A stretch of DNA of 64,000 bases from Nematostella vectensis (Eukaryota > Cnidaria > Anthozoa > Actiniaria > Edwardsiidae). A program made the position numbers and the translations under genes. The notes below the pieces were generated by a model. It was not told the DNA's origin. It saw only the letters and a list, made by a program, of their open reading frames with translations, and did not search any database. This document shows, piece after piece, positions 1 through 11,308 of this stretch (its first letter is position 1; each line of letters opens with the position of its first letter). Location of the stretch: contig NC_064044.1 of assembly GCF_932526225.1 (NCBI RefSeq), positions 6,784,747 through 6,848,746 on the forward strand, given 5' to 3'.

Positions 1-138
1 CAAAATAGTTACAGCTTTGGTTTTTAAAGTAGTCATGATTTAAAAATGGGCTTAGATCTAGATTATTAAGAATAATTTATTAAGTAGTAAAATACGCCGC
101 CATTTAACGCTCACGCCTTTCTCAAGATTTAAATAACA

Positions 139-337
139 CATAACTGTCAACCCAACTTGGACAGGAATATTGTGAAAAAGGGTAAAATAATTACTTACAG
201 TAAATATGTCAAACAAACCAAAGAGAGCCAATGCGGGTGAATACAGAGAATGTATGAACATTCTCACAAAAATTAGGCTTCTAATGAAGTCCAAAATCTT
301 GTGATACCTGCCTAATGTGGGTGTTTTGACAGCTAAG
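139..337. mobile_element. Short terminal-inverted-repeat element
   Basis: About 200 bp bounded by CATAACTGTCAACCC on the left and the imperfect inverse GTTTTGACAGCTAAG on the right. ATAACA directly flanks both ends (133-138 and 338-343), a likely 6-bp target duplication. The interior from about 145 to 275 is closely similar to 53230-53345, so this is one family with two members in the window. No coding capacity is credible. The class is not identifiable from these ends. Confidence 0.6.
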
Positions 338-476
338 ATAACAAAAAGTAGTAGCTTATAAGCGTTAATTTCCCATTTATTCTCTTTTCCTTCCACTATT
401 CCCATCTCGCTCTTTTAGTTAAACGTAATTTCTTCAAAGAGCACGAGGACTTATGTTCTTCCGTCTCTCTATACTA

Positions 477-905
477 CTATAACCCTTAGGCAATTAACCT
501 GAGCTTTTTTTCTAAAGTCTAAATAACAGATGTTTGTGTAGAGTAAATAAGGTAGCAAAATAACTCATGTTACAATAATTTAGTAAAATTTTGAAATATA
601 GTTCAAATAAATTCCCATAATTATCGTTTATGCTATTCGTTAATTTAAGTTGAATATTGTTATGAAACAATGAAAAATCTACATTGCTACATTACCGCTA
701 TAACCCTTAGGCAAATTTACCTTAGCTTTTTTCTAAAGTCTAAATAACAGATATTTGTGTAGAGTAAATAAGGTAGCAAAATAACTCATGTTACAATAAT
801 TTAGTAAAATTTAAAAAAAGTTAAAATAAATTGCCACAATTATCGTTTATGCTATTCGTTTATTTAAGTCGATTTTGTTATAAAACAATGAAAAATCTAC
901 TTTGC
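477..905. repeat. Tandem duplication, 221-bp period
   Basis: A block starting CTATAACCCTTAGGCAA at 477 recurs at 698 and stays highly similar to about 905, with a few substitutions and small indels. Two copies only, AT-rich, no coding potential. Confidence 0.8.
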
Positions 906-1072
906 TGCCCTTCTTGTTTGTCGTGGTTTGTCGTCAAGTTCATTTTCAATTTCTTTCTCACAATAAGGTTTTTTTTTAATTTTCCTTTTTTCATAATAAG
1001 CAAATGAAAAAATACTGCTTTTAAACGTCTTCTGGATTTTAGGATATATTTGTCCTGTAAAAGCCATTACTT

Positions 1073-1690
1073 TTATCTCTGAACTTGTCGCAAATACCTA
1101 CAACTCTTGACTTCATCCATTGCTTCTCCTAACGAGGGTGCATTCTCCGCCTGAACTGGTTTAGCAGGTTTATTTTCCCGCCTAAAATCCTCAATTTGCA
1201 TCTTGGCGTTTTTCACGATTCTATCAGTATCCTCGAGCTTCCTCCTTAAAGCTGGAGACAGTGGCGGTGTCCTTGATGATAGCTCGTAACAGCTATGTCT
1301 GCCTGTGCCGTGGACAGGTCTGTCCTGTGTTGTCAGTCTCTCCAAGGAATTAAAACTCGAAGTTCTTGTTATTGCTCGTCGTGTTTGAAATATTGGCGAA
1401 GATGGTGCACTTTTGCTGCGGTATTCTTTTACATCCGGGGGATTCAGCATTATGTTTCCCATTTTTCTCCGGATTTCGGGCAAAGTTCCTACCTTTGATA
1501 GCTCATATGTGTAGTCAAGTGGGTCTGAGAACTTTTTCTTCCTCCCATGTTTTACCGTGACCTCACCACCCCCGTGAAGCCTTTGATATGTTGTCTTCAT
1601 TGTCAAGTGTTCATTGGCGTTTGGTACATTTGAACTCACCGACAGTTTCCTCCGTTCAGACAATAACGCAGTGGAACGTCCTCGGTTCAT
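1073..1690 (-). CDS. Hypothetical basic Ser/Arg-rich protein with C-terminal CRYLR motif
   Basis: An uninterrupted 205-residue frame with an ATG at 1690 and an upstream in-frame stop. I do not recognise a family. The protein is basic and low in hydrophobics, with no signal peptide or membrane segment. It has phosphorylation-like Ser-Pro clusters (SAPSSP, RTPPLSPALRRK) and a short charged stretch near residues 150-175 that could be helical. The C-terminus SLGEAMDEVKSCRYLR closely resembles the end of the protein at 3805-5718, which lies on the same strand 2.1 kb away, so the two may be paralogues or share a partner-binding tail. A TTTCAG just upstream of the ATG on the minus strand could be an acceptor for a 5'-UTR intron. 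Codon use looks coding. Function unknown. Confidence 0.6.
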   Translation of the reverse strand: MNRGRSTALLSERRKLSVSSNVPNANEHLTMKTTYQRLHGGGEVTVKHGRKKKFSDPLDYTYELSKVGTLPEIRRKMGNIMLNPPDVKEYRSKSAPSSPIFQTRRAITRTSSFNSLERLTTQDRPVHGTGRHSCYELSSRTPPLSPALRRKLEDTDRIVKNAKMQIEDFRRENKPAKPVQAENAPSLGEAMDEVKSCRYLRQVQR

Positions 1691-3300
1691 TATAGCACCC
1701 TGAAACCCACTTTTATCATCAAGTCGTTGACAGTATCAGTGTCTGTATGCCCTTAAGTCATTAGTATTCGCCACAAGCCTCACTGCCTCCCTTTTTAAAT
1801 AATGTTGTTGTGATTTCCGTTTTAAAACCCTTTAGCATGAACGACACCGGCTTAAAGCCAAGTTCAAAATTGCTTATCTTGTTAATTGTTACCTTCCCCT
1901 GTTGCATGCTACGATTTTATCCTTGAAAGTCGCCTAAGAGCACTTGGTGGGAAGATTACGTATGCAAAGTAGAATTTAGTGTGTTTATGAAGTCTGCCTC
2001 AGCTGATCCAATAAATACAGCTGTACCGTCCTACGCCAACCCTTTTCTTTCGCACACCACTCGTATTACCTCCTACACCATTCCATTTTAGTATTTATTC
2101 CGGCTACTCTATAAAAAACGGGAATGAAAACATGATTTGTATACTATGACCAGCTATTAAGAAACCACCCCTCGCAAATTTCTGTGAATACTTTTCACTC
2201 ATTTTAACCTGTCATAAAATAAAATTTCATGAAATTTATGATTTGTAGGAATTTGAAGGAGCAATTTATCGCTTTTTTCTTGAATTCTTAGCGTATCCGG
2301 TTAAAGGAAACCTATTTTCGTTGTCTTAAATTACGTACTGTTCTTGTGTCTGAAAGTCTGAACATTAAGATAATTTCGGATGGTAATACCTGTCTATGCA
2401 AAATGCATGTAACATGAATGGAATTGAAGTGTCGTGAATGACAACATGTTTACCTAAGTATCAAGTTCTTTTATTACTTTTTAAGTTCAAAAACAATTTA
2501 GAAGATAATTATTTTTCGTGCAAAATTCATTTTTCTCTAAACAATCCATCTTATGTAAACTAAAAAGGAAACATCGCTTCAAATTGAAATAAAAGAGAAA
2601 CCGGGGTGATTAATTGTAGCTGCTAGCTTTATCTGTTTTGTTATTAGTGCGGTCTTGACGGCTTGTCGCTGCCAACAATTCAAAGTGAGAAAAAAAGATT
2701 ATTTATTCTTGTATTTTCGCCTAATTTGTGTGTTTTTCGCATAATGATTAGATTATTCTTGCCTGTTCTCACTCTCGCTCTCGGTGATAAATATCTAAAA
2801 GAAAAAAGACAATGCACCAAAACCTGGTATCCGACTCTGCCAAAACTTCGTCTTTTATAAGACTTCTTCAGGGCTGTCTGGTTTACGATCACGACTATTT
2901 GGGCCTCGTTTTAAAGGAAAAAAAAAAGAAATATAATCTACGGCTGGCCCTACGCGATAAACCGGTTAACCTTTGGATGGTTTTCTACGTAGCCAATTTT
3001 TTCCCGCGTAAAGCCTTTTTTTCTGTTAGACAGAAGTCTCCCTCTGAGAGAGGTAACGGAAGGAAATGTATAATAACGCACGAAGCCTCTCTAATGGTCC
3101 AGTTTCGAATTCCTATGTACCCGCTGGCCATAGACACTAAGGACGCATAATACAGCGCGAGCCTCGGTTTCAGGCGAACTGTTCGCAAATACATGCGTTC
3201 TTAGTCTGTTTGTCCAGCGGGCATAGCAGAATTTGAATGGATAACAAAGAACCCAATTTATTTTTCATGTTTTCTCTTTTCTCCTAACGTCTGGCTCGTT
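1691..3300. other. Intergenic, no gene seen
   Basis: AT-rich spacer. Short open frames here lack start context, homology or splice signals. About 3089-3170 belongs to a dispersed repeat also found at 57237-57330 and, inverted, at 57429-57512. Confidence 0.6.
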
Positions 3301-3327
3301 TGAAATAGCAAAGGAATAACAAACTAC

Positions 3328-3655
3328 AACATCAACAACAGGAGCAGAAACAATTCTAGCAACAACAACCACTAAACAACAATAGCAACGTAATCATCAA
3401 CAGAACCAACGACAACACTAGCAACAGCAATAACAACATTTTAAACAACAACATAATTATCAATAACAACAGCAACAACAACAACACTAGCAACAGCAAT
3501 AACAACATTTTAAACAACAACATAATTATCAATAACAACAGCAACAACAACAACACTAGCAACAGCAATAACAACATTTTAAACAACAACATAATTATCA
3601 ATAACAACAGCAACAACAACAACAACACTAGCAACTACTTTTGATAGCAGCAACA
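3328..3655. repeat. CAA/AAC-rich low-complexity block with 69-bp tandem units
   Basis: A CAA/AAC-rich tract holding about three near-identical 69-bp units (anchor ACACTAGCAACAGCAATAAC near 3415, 3484 and 3553, with a partial fourth at 3625). The leucine-rich frame on the minus strand is a by-product of the repeat. Confidence 0.85.
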
Positions 3656-3757
3656 ATTGTTCGCACATTGACATCAATAACAACATTGATAACAACGACA
3701 ATCGTTTGCACAATAATAGCAGAGAAGTATGGAATGAAAGAACACGATATTTTGTCA

Positions 3758-3767
3758 TTTATTTATT
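3758..3767 (-). terminator. Poly(A) signal for the 3805-5718 gene
   Basis: Read on the minus strand this is AATAAATAAA, two overlapping canonical signals 38-47 bases past the stop codon of the upstream gene. Confidence 0.6.
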
Positions 3768-3804
3768 GTTTACATAGCATCGCACTATTTGTTTTTGAAA
3801 GGAG

Positions 3805-5718
3805 TTAGAGTAAATCGCTGTCTTTGTGTCTAAGATATCGGCATTTCCTAGCATCGTCCATCATTTCCGCTAAAGACTTTCCATTTTTTAGAGCATCCGT
3901 AGTTCGCCCCATTCCTTCTCGACCCACAGGCTTTTTACGACTATTCTGATGATCTCGCAACATCTTATTAGCATTCACTACTTGACTTAGTCCCCTAATA
4001 CCCTGCAGGCCTCGTACGACCGAGCGGAGTTCCAGGGGCCTTGGAGAAGAGCTGTCCTGCGGTTTTCGCCTCGGAGCATGCTCAGAAGCCATTATCTGGC
4101 GAATGTAGCTTACGGTTGGCTTTGAAATCTCTGAAAGTCTCTCCTTTGATATTTGTTTAATTTTTACTTCTTTCTCTTTTTCTTTCGATTTATTTTGCGA
4201 GACTGCAGCTAGAACTACGCTTCTGAAACTTGTCAGCTTGGTGTGTATATGGCTGTTTTGGTTATTTGGACTACTGGGAGTCGGACTGGGATTGTTGACA
4301 TTTCTCAGTCTGGCTAGATCCATTTCTCGCAGAATTTTCCACCCTTTCGAATTGGGCTTTCTAACCTCTGAAACTGATGCTGGCATTAAGAAATCATTTC
4401 TATTTGTTTGAATGTCGCTTTCCGTCGTACAGCTTTCCGCTGCATCTATATTTACACCACTTTCCGACGCATCTTTACATATATTGCCCATACCGCATGA
4501 TGACGTCAGGGCTGGCAAATAAACCTGTGAACCCCTTTTAGTGTTAATGTCAATCCAAGCGTTGCCATAGTTATTAAGTAGTAGATCGCTCTCGGTTGTT
4601 TGTGATTTTGAGTCAATTGTTGAGTCGTCGCTAAAAGATTTCCTTCCTGCTTGGGAAACTATTTCATCGATTGTTTGACTCCTTTTTCGTTGCGTTTGAA
4701 TTGTATCTTCATTATTCAAATTCGCGCCTAACACACAAGTAGAAAGCGACCTTACTGTCTTTTTATTTATTGATTTTAATCTTGGTTTTTCGAGAACCGT
4801 TCTTGTTATGTCGCTTACTGATTTTATCACTTCATTTTTGTCTAAATTTCCCATGCTTTCTTCTACAAATCCATCGTTTTTACTAAGGTTTCTCGCCAGA
4901 AGGCTAAACCGCCTGATCTTTTTCTCATTTTCTTTCGTCTGCGCTTTCTCATCTGCATAAACGTTGTTAATGCCCGCAATGTGTCTACCAGAAGTCTCAC
5001 TTTCCGCTTTTTCCGTCCGCCTTTGTTTACTAAACTCTCGCATTTTCTCATTCAGCTCGCTAAGTGATGACTCGCTGTTTGTTTTTCCTGTTTTGTAAAA
5101 TTTATCTCTTTGATTTGATATCGCGATCTTGTACTCCAATAAACTGTCCTTTTTATTTACAAATTCTCTAACATCCAAACAAATTTGTCTATCAATTCGC
5201 TGTTCACTGCTTTGCAGCTTGCCGTTTTTTGAGTCGAAAGAGTTCGAGGTCTCAACAAACAAACTGGATTTAATAGATTGTTTTCGAGTAGGATAGGCTT
5301 GAACAAACGGTAAAGATTTCTCTTCCGTTGACAACGATCGTCGAGTTGTGGAAGAAAGTTGTTTACCATTTAGCTGCGTTGGATCACTCAATTGACGAAA
5401 AGACGTCTCCCCATAAGTACTACGCTTCCTTTCACTCGACGAAGTCGATATTTTCCTCATATTTACCGAGAAGCCGCTGGCCGTAGAAAGACTACTCTTC
5501 CTTTTTGGGAAAACCGACTCCTTCGCTTCCAATGAACTATTAGCGCTCTCCTCGCTTAGACTTCTCGCAAGGACATTTTGCGTGTTTGTAATTTCTTCTA
5601 GCTTTTTCTCCTGTTCTTTTTCATAAACTTCCAGTTGCTTTTGTAAGCGATGTCTTTGGTGTCTCAATGTTTTTGTAACAGATTTCATGTATTTGCTTTC
5701 GCTGCTATTGCTTGCCAT
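3805..5718 (-). CDS. Hypothetical 637-residue Ser/Lys-rich protein with C-terminal CRYLR motif
   Basis: A long open frame. The frame can be extended to 5727, but that codon is GTG, so I start at the ATG at 5718, which has G at -3 and +4 (MASNSSESKY...). The family is not recognised. The N-terminal 45 residues (KTLRHQRHRLQKQLEVYEKEQEKK) should form a short coiled coil. Most of the remainder is hydrophilic and disorder-like, with many RKSS/RRSLS-type basophilic kinase sites. A C-terminal region of about 100 residues (RPLELRSVVRGLQGIRGL and onward) is more ordered, ending in SLAEMMDDARKCRYLR. That end matches the protein at 1073-1690. There is no signal peptide or membrane helix. Apparently intronless, with AATAAATAAA 40 bp downstream. 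Function unknown; a cytoskeletal or scaffold role is only a guess. Confidence 0.7.
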   Translation of the reverse strand: MASNSSESKYMKSVTKTLRHQRHRLQKQLEVYEKEQEKKLEEITNTQNVLARSLSEESANSSLEAKESVFPKRKSSLSTASGFSVNMRKISTSSSERKRSTYGETSFRQLSDPTQLNGKQLSSTTRRSLSTEEKSLPFVQAYPTRKQSIKSSLFVETSNSFDSKNGKLQSSEQRIDRQICLDVREFVNKKDSLLEYKIAISNQRDKFYKTGKTNSESSLSELNEKMREFSKQRRTEKAESETSGRHIAGINNVYADEKAQTKENEKKIRRFSLLARNLSKNDGFVEESMGNLDKNEVIKSVSDITRTVLEKPRLKSINKKTVRSLSTCVLGANLNNEDTIQTQRKRSQTIDEIVSQAGRKSFSDDSTIDSKSQTTESDLLLNNYGNAWIDINTKRGSQVYLPALTSSCGMGNICKDASESGVNIDAAESCTTESDIQTNRNDFLMPASVSEVRKPNSKGWKILREMDLARLRNVNNPSPTPSSPNNQNSHIHTKLTSFRSVVLAAVSQNKSKEKEKEVKIKQISKERLSEISKPTVSYIRQIMASEHAPRRKPQDSSSPRPLELRSVVRGLQGIRGLSQVVNANKMLRDHQNSRKKPVGREGMGRTTDALKNGKSLAEMMDDARKCRYLRHKDSDLL

Positions 5719-8016
5719 GACGTCCACTTTAAATTCGTAGATACAGCTTACTCAATAGAAATGATGATTAATTGCATTTTTTTTTTCGCCGAAAGAGGTT
5801 GTAGATTCTTGCGGCATCCATGCCAACTATTTGTGTTAAAATGTTTGCATTTTGTGTAGTACTTGTATCACAGCTTGAATCATGCGACCCATCAAGAAAG
5901 GCGAATTTTATGTGAATTTAAATTCCCTTTTTCGCCATCTGCTTATTTCATTAGTCTCCAGTTTTAGCTTCATTTTGGCTATTTCGGTTCAGTTAAAAAA
6001 TTCTCTTTGAAGCCTTCAAGTGATTAGCAAGTACGTGTTACATTATGCCGGCGTTCTTGCGTTTTGAATTTTTCAAATACTTATCAATTCTCAATCGCTA
6101 TGTTTTGCCACCCCAAATTAATACAAAGTACAGAAATTTCTTATGCACAATATAATTACGAAACAATATCCCGCTAAGCTACCGGTAATTTTTCTATTCA
6201 TCTCGAGATGTTCAGTTATTGGAAAACATGAATGACTCACAAATGAAATATCATCACGCGCAAAGTATACATCCATTAATTAAGAAATATTCAAAACGCT
6301 TTTTCTATGCTGAATATAATAACTTTGAGGGTATTTTTACTGTAATTATGATAAGATGGATCAGTTAAGTTGTAAGCTTTATAATTAGACTTTCATATCT
6401 CTTCAAGGAAGCTGATAAAGATTTTGATAAAGGAGAGTCGTGTCGCATAATCATACCCTTTTAGAATAAAATTTTAGAAACAACAGACTGTACACAAATT
6501 GTACATGAAAATTAACGGATCCATAATTGTTCTCCATTTGCACATAATTGAAAAGTTCAAAAGAATCACATTGCCTCGTTTTCATGTTCACTAGCCTTTT
6601 TTGCGGGAATTTAGCAGCGCAAGGCCCGCTGGGAGTGACTGAGTCTTGTATGTGGGAAGCCTGTAGCGCAGTTAGCAGAGCGTTGCTCTGTAGTTTTCCT
6701 GTCTCTTTATGAGTTTATCCTTGCTCTGAGCTTTTCCATGGTTTCTATGGTTTTTATCCATCCGATAAAAAACGGTTTTGATATCTTGCAATTCGACGCG
6801 CGCTACAGTGGCCACCTTGAAAAATTTCGTAAGTAGCCAATAGGAATGCGAGAATACTGTCTGATTGACATGAAATTAACTAGCCAACCGATAACGGATG
6901 ACGGAACTATCTTAGTCATCAAGCTCGTTTTTATTAAAACTACGATTTTTGGGTAGTTTTTGTTGTTTTTTTTTTTAACTATTTTACAAACAACTCGGCA
7001 ACGGTAACGCTTCGTACTCTGAGTTCCTTAGTCAGACATGAGTCGTATGGCGAAAGCATATTACATTTCCAAGTGCCTTCAACGGGCACGACCACTTTAT
7101 AACCTCCTCCACACAGCATCTCGAATTTTTTTTTTTTTTTTACTTTTTCTATATTTTTATAAATTGGGGTGCTTGTAGTACTATTCATGGAAGAGAAGGG
7201 ACAGACGGCGAGTACGGTCCCTCCTTCCTCCCTACCAGGCCCCGCTCTTTCTTGATCACGCAACAGGAAGCCCGAGATGGAAAAAAAGCCATTTTTCCAA
7301 TAAAAGACCCAAAACACTCGAGACGGCTGCGGAGAAGGATAGTTATAACCGTGCCCTCGACATTCAACATCTCACCTTATATTCATTTATTTTTCACCCA
7401 CAATCCTGATTTGTGTCCGGAATGAAAGACTTTTCATATTGACAGAAATTTGACAAGACGGAGAAAGGCCACTCTTTAACTTTTTCGCCACTTATAAAAA
7501 GAAACGACGTCTCGCGTTTAGAACTTTCAAAGCAATTATTTGTCTAGACGAAAAGTACATAGATAAATGCAATATTATAAAATTGAAGAATGGGACTAAT
7601 TTAACCACTCAATTCACAGCTGAGGTAAATTCAGAATAATACAAGTGTTGACTAAAGGTCTTTTGAGTCCCCTTTATTGCTGTGACAACGTCAACATGGG
7701 GCTCATTTGCATATAGCAGGTGCATTATATTTGTCAAACTCTTAAAACTTAACTCGGAAGAAAAACATAAAGGCTGAGTTCCGACTTTTAATTCAGGAAG
7801 TAACAAAGTGTTTACCAAGACAGTCGCGTGTAGATAAAGCGTTTCTCTAGTTCAAAGTTGTTATTGTATCTTTTTGTTTACCGGTGAGTGCGCAACAAGA
7901 AAGAACACTTTTCAATGCAGTGTGATGTTTAAACATTGCTTCTTTAATATTGTGGTGGGTAGACGTTTCAGTACGACTATCGATGGGCAAGTCGTGAAGA
8001 TTTAGCAGTGACTTAA
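5719..8016. other. Intergenic between divergent genes
   Basis: Separates the minus-strand gene at 3805 from the plus-strand gene at 8017 and must carry both promoters. No credible coding frame. About 6796-6870 is a single inverted copy of the 77-bp satellite unit found in bulk at 25.5-27.1 kb. Sequence at 6661-6700 looks like a tRNA A-box but has no matching B-box, so no RNA gene is called. Confidence 0.5.
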
Positions 8017-9426
8017 ATGGGAATACGAGAAATGGAAAACCGTGCCTTGAAAAAAGAAAACTTGCGAAGAGGCACTAGTGGGAAAACAGGAGGCTTGTCC
8101 AGTGTCTCGCTACAGCTGAAGGAAATTCAGGACGTCCTAAAAAACTTTACCGAGGATTGTAATGCTGACAAAGCTAGTGAGGAGAAAGCCAAATTAATAC
8201 CACGTCCGTCGATACACAATACGAAGAAATCTTTGGGAAGAGCTCACGCTTCACCAGAGAGTATCTCAAACGGCGGCGAAAATATCTTGACCAAACAACT
8301 TCCAATGTTAAAAGAAAGAAAGAGGTTAGATAAAATTGACACTTGTGAAGGAAAGATTGAACAATGGAATGGATTCCCGATAAGTGGGAATTATGGAGAT
8401 TTGCCAGGAAGAGAGAAGGGAAGGCATAAAAGGCTCCAGCGTTCCAAGACTTTACCATTTCCAGCAATCCAACCAACACGTAGAACAGAGCGCGACATTT
8501 TTGGAAAGAACGACTTGGTTTATTCAGAGATACCCTCTAACCACTCAGTTATTAGCGCAAAAAAATCACACACTTTGCAACACGGTCGGCGATATGTAGG
8601 CCGCAGCTTGTCCACCCCACTCAAATCAGGCGACTTGGAATTTTCTTGTCGGACCGACCTTCCGGAAACTTTTGTCGCAAATGGTAGCCATACTTTCTTA
8701 CGCAGGAGAAAATCAAGTGGTCAAAATTTCGGTGATGGTGCTTTTTTGACAAAACCGGTAGCGCAGGCAAATGCAGATTTTGTTCTCACAGAGGTCGCTA
8801 AAGCTCAGAGGTATAAGAAAAGGTCGCCTACAGGAATTGAGAGATGCAGAAAAGAAGCCGGTGGTTCCAAAGATGGTGAGGATAGAGGAGAGACTAATAG
8901 ACAACAGAACCAGATAACAAAAGGATTTCAAGGTCGCTCAGATGTACGCAAAAGAGACTTTGAAAACGCGCGGAAGTTTCAGCAAAGGTCACCGACAGAA
9001 GTAGAACGTTTGGAAAAACTTAAAATGCCGGATTCTATCAATAATAACACTGAGGTGTTCCGCAATGTTTTTCTTGGAAATGAAGCTCATTCTGAGTACG
9101 AAAGATATGCAAGACGATCACCTAATAAGGAAATCAAACAAAGACAATTCCGAGAACCAACTGCAAAAGTTATCAAAGAGTTGTCAGTTGATTCCGAGAA
9201 TTCGTTTCGCGAAAGCAAAAGGTGCTCTCATAGAGAGAGCAATCTGGGGTATGTCCCAGAATACCATGAATTTCAGGAATTCCAAGAATCATCTGAGTCT
9301 TCTGTTTCCGAGAATTCTGAAGTGGAGGTTGCTGCCGCTGCATCCGAACAGCGAACTGAACCAGGAATAAGGAACGTGCGGTTTTCCCGTTACTCGATGA
9401 TTAGCCCTGACGGTAATCGGATTTAA
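8017..9426 (+). CDS. Hypothetical 469-residue protein with RSP repeats
   Basis: An open frame from ATG 8017 to TAA 9426. A second in-frame ATG at 8032 has the better context (G at -3). No family is recognised. The protein is hydrophilic and basic, without signal peptide or membrane segment. Three internal copies of a motif of the form R-[YF]-x2-RSP-[TN] occur: RYKKRSPTGIERCRKE near residue 270, KFQQRSPTEVERLEKL near 325 and RYARRSPNKEIKQRQF near 366. These look like repeated proline-directed kinase or docking sites. An acidic, serine-rich stretch (about 420-450) precedes the C-terminus. Apparently intronless, like the two genes to its left, but its C-terminus lacks their CRYLR motif. Function unknown. 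Confidence 0.65.
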   Translation: MGIREMENRALKKENLRRGTSGKTGGLSSVSLQLKEIQDVLKNFTEDCNADKASEEKAKLIPRPSIHNTKKSLGRAHASPESISNGGENILTKQLPMLKERKRLDKIDTCEGKIEQWNGFPISGNYGDLPGREKGRHKRLQRSKTLPFPAIQPTRRTERDIFGKNDLVYSEIPSNHSVISAKKSHTLQHGRRYVGRSLSTPLKSGDLEFSCRTDLPETFVANGSHTFLRRRKSSGQNFGDGAFLTKPVAQANADFVLTEVAKAQRYKKRSPTGIERCRKEAGGSKDGEDRGETNRQQNQITKGFQGRSDVRKRDFENARKFQQRSPTEVERLEKLKMPDSINNNTEVFRNVFLGNEAHSEYERYARRSPNKEIKQRQFREPTAKVIKELSVDSENSFRESKRCSHRESNLGYVPEYHEFQEFQESSESSVSENSEVEVAAAASEQRTEPGIRNVRFSRYSMISPDGNRI

Positions 9427-10156
9427 TAATAGCCATCCATACCTAGCGCTGGTGCACAATCGCGTCCAGTGTGCGATGTTACCGTTATTCAAACATTAGC
9501 CCTGCAAGTAAAGTCAGTATAGATAGAATAGGATGTAAGGGAGATGGAGAAAAGTCTCAGGACTTACTTCTACCTCAAATTCTTTTCACTAGCAAAGGAA
9601 GCGCAGACGATAAGCAAAAGCGTAAGATATTCACTGCGCGTGCGAAGATCGGTCTGAATGAGACGCAAGTGGGGAAAGAATGGGTGAAACGGTTTCTTAT
9701 TTTCTTACCTTTCTGTCTCCGCTTACCTCACTTTCATATGATTTTCACAACTCGAAAAGGCTCTGTAACACGTAATTTTTTCTCTTGCAATTTTTTCGCA
9801 AAAACAATTGCAAGTGGTACGTGCTGTTTCCTTACGTGTGACATCCCCTTTGCAACGTTTTTCTTTCCCTCAAACTATGCACGGAGACTAGAACGCACTC
9901 CTGCATGCTTCCCGCACCAGAAGTCACAGCGAAAACGTTATGTTCTACCTCGCTACCTTGCTATTTTTTGCGGGCCAAGTTGCGACCAAAAAGTGTACGT
10001 GTGGCAGAGTCTTTTTTAGTCTTTTTCGTCTTGTTTTCGCCAATAGTAAAAAGCTTGCTTTCACCTTTACTTAAATGGTCGTAAGAAAAGTTTGATTCTC
10101 GACATATTTAGATTTACCACTATTAAAAGAAATCAAACAGTAACATTACCACGTAA
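9427..10156. other. Intergenic, no gene seen
   Basis: The 182-residue plus-strand frame ending at 10019 has no start context, domain or codon signal that I trust. The region is probably 3' UTR and spacer of the 8017 gene. Confidence 0.5.
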
Positions 10157-11166
10157 TCAAGAGAGCATAAGATAAGAACACTTTGGTATTACCCGCGCGC
10201 CATGTCGATTACGAATCTTGTTATTTTTAGTAACCACCACCCCACCACTGCGCGTGAGGATTTGCTCCTTTTATTTTGTCCTGCTCCGCCGCGGGTTGCG
10301 TGTTGTTGTTTTGCCAACTCGATAGGAATGAAAAGAGATCATGTAAAATAACTCGGAAGAAGAAAACAAGTCTAACTTAATATACACACAGAAAGCTAAA
10401 TCCCTGAATAGTTTGACTGTTTTGTTTGTCTGAGCGGAGAAGTCAAGTGAAGAAAGAAAAAAACCGACGAGCGATAAATTGGCTGTGATACCGGGGTTTG
10501 ATTCAAATCCCAACTCCAGCTTGTTTAATAACAACATAATAATATAACATATAATAATAACGACATAAAGAAGTACAGTAATATCCCCCCTTTATTTTCT
10601 CCATTACAAAAGCTCAATGCTTCAGCTTGCTGGCTTTGATCATCACAAAAATGCATTCCCTCGCTACAAGGATAGTTTTATGAAATGTATTTTTCTTGGA
10701 TTCCTTTTCAATTCACCGGAATATTCACAAAAATCAATATCATATCTAACGTCTAACTTACAAATTTCGTTTGACCATTAAGAAGATTATGAATGAGAAA
10801 CCACGAGAAACCACGTTGTTTGAAGCACGAGGTTTTCTGCTCTTGATTTTAAATGAAAGTCGTTTTCGAAATCTTGCAATCCTCGAAGTACTACATCCCC
10901 TTAATAAACCGCAACTGCCCGTATCCTTGATGCTAGAATGAAATTTTCGATGGTATTTGTGCAAATAGGGTGTTTTTTTTTTTCGAATTCAAGTCACAAA
11001 ACAGCGGCAAACAACAAGATGTAAACGCCAAAGCGCGGGGGTAGGGTGAGTAAAAATGCTCACGCGCAGTGGTGGGGTGGTGGTTACTAAAAATAGCCGG
11101 ATTCGGAATCGACATTGCGCGCGGGTAATATCAAAGTGTCCCTCTCTTTTCTTATGCTCTCTTGAC
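10157..11166. mobile_element. 1-kb inverted-repeat element upstream of the coiled-coil gene
   Basis: About 10157-10315 is the inverted complement of about 10993-11166. Strong matches include TCAAGAGAGCATAAG, ACCCGCGCGC and the block around GGTTACTAAAAATAG. The arms are about 160 bp with indels and enclose about 680 bp without a credible transposase. This fits a nonautonomous DNA transposon. Its right arm ends about 140 bp before the start codon of the coiled-coil gene, so it may contribute promoter sequence. Confidence 0.7.
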
Positions 11167-11308
11167 TCCTGTTTTGTAGTACTGTGTTTCTACTGTGTTA
11201 TAGTTTGTCACGCGCGCGCGTGCAATTACGATGCTAACGCGCGTCACGAAAGGTTACCATAGAGACCCACCCGAACGCTTGCTCTCTATTGGTGCGGGTC
11301 GTCTAAAA

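Noticed and set aside
3356..3634. Leucine-rich 92-residue frame
   Set aside because: Product of the CAA/AAC repeat read on the minus strand.
5716..5727. Start at 5727 for the 637-residue protein
   Set aside because: The codon is GTG; the ATG at 5718 has good context.
6661..6720. tRNA gene
   Set aside because: A-box-like sequence only; no B-box and no acceptor stem.
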